From JAWXUE01 sp044432865 (GTDB taxonomy: Bacteria > Bacillota_I > Bacilli_A > Acholeplasmatales > Anaeroplasmataceae), in contig JAWXUF010000028.1 in assembly GCA_044432865.1 (NCBI GenBank), positions 1 to 15,955 of the forward strand: DNA of 15,955 nucleotides, in the 5' to 3' direction. The notes under the pieces were generated by a model that saw only the letters and a program-made list of their open reading frames with translations, did not search any database and was not told the origin of the DNA. The position numbers and the translations under genes are program-made. Positions 15,779-15,955 of this stretch are shown piece by piece. Numbering within the stretch: position 1 is the stretch's first letter; each line of letters begins with the position of its first letter.

Positions 15779-15807
15779 ATTGTACTATATATTATAATAT
15801 TAGTCAA
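15779..15807 (-). promoter_or_regulatory. Promoter of rpsO
   Basis: TTGACT (15807-15802), a 17-base spacer and TACAAT (15784-15779). Both boxes match the sigma-A consensus at five of six positions. Confidence 0.7.
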
Positions 15808-15871
15808 TATTTATTTAGATTTTTTTAAATTGACTATGATTAACATATGATAATTTCTTAATGATTAACTT

Positions 15872-15901
15872 TTGATTATTTCCCAAAATTAATTTTAAAA
15901 T
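15872..15901 (+). promoter_or_regulatory. Possible promoter of the plus-strand gene
   Basis: TTGATT (15872-15877), an 18-base spacer and TAAAAT (15896-15901). Consensus TATAAT boxes also occur at 15910-15915 and 15917-15922 but lack a good -35. Some divergent promoter must lie here, but which one is used is unclear. Confidence 0.35.
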
Positions 15902-15928
15902 ATACTTCTTATAATTTATAATGATTAT

Positions 15929-15938
15929 AAGAGGTGAT
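15929..15938 (+). promoter_or_regulatory. Strong ribosome binding site of the plus-strand gene
   Basis: AAGAGGTGAT is nearly the full complement of the 16S rRNA 3' tail. It lies 4 bases before the ATG at 15943. It shows that the last bases of the window are the start of a real gene. Confidence 0.75.
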
Positions 15939-15942
15939 AATA

Positions 15943-15955
15943 ATGAAGGAGATTA
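15943..15955 (+). CDS. Start of a plus-strand gene, cut by the window edge
   Basis: Only ATG AAG GAG ATT (M-K-E-I) and one more base are present. The call rests on the strong ribosome binding site just upstream and on the promoter-like sequence in the divergent gap. It is the only gene on the plus strand. Its product cannot be judged. Confidence 0.65.

Overview
The window looks like a low-GC Gram-positive chromosome from the Bacilli/Erysipelotrichia/Mollicutes-like part of the Firmicutes. The evidence is the strong AT bias, strong Shine-Dalgarno sites of the GGAGG/GGTGAT type, a Bacillus-class (type B) RNase P RNA, a Gram-positive-style lipoprotein and long BspA-like repeat proteins of the kind common in gut Firmicutes. 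Tryptophan is encoded by TGG, and TGA acts as a stop in the two overlapping ABC-transporter genes, so the mycoplasma code is not in use. I cannot name a species.

Layout: every gene except the last few bases lies on the minus strand, so transcription runs from high to low coordinates. From the right edge: the first codons of a plus-strand gene (15943 onward), a divergent promoter region, rpsO (ribosomal protein S15), a von Willebrand factor A (VWA) domain protein, pnp (polynucleotide phosphorylase), a 2111-residue LRR_5/BspA-type repeat protein, rnpB (RNase P RNA), a small polytopic membrane protein of unknown function, a three-gene ABC importer operon (ATPase, permease, binding lipoprotein), and the 5' part of a DUF285-type 26-residue-repeat surface protein that runs off the left edge.

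Most genes are single transcription units. A hairpin followed by a T-run closes each of rpsO, the VWA gene, pnp, the LRR gene, rnpB, the membrane protein gene and the ABC operon. Good -35/-10 pairs precede rpsO, pnp, the LRR gene and, in perfect consensus form (TTGACA-N17-TATAAT), rnpB. Only the ABC genes are clearly co-transcribed, each junction being a 4-base ATGA overlap.

Functionally the window mixes RNA and translation housekeeping (S15, PNPase, RNase P RNA) with uptake of a small organic solute and two unrelated kinds of BspA-like repeat protein. One of these has an N-terminal export or anchor segment. The other is giant and shows neither a signal peptide nor a cell-wall anchor. The points most worth a second look are that giant protein, built from about 375-residue super-repeats and apparently cytoplasmic, and the VWA gene sitting between rpsO and pnp, which are normally adjacent.
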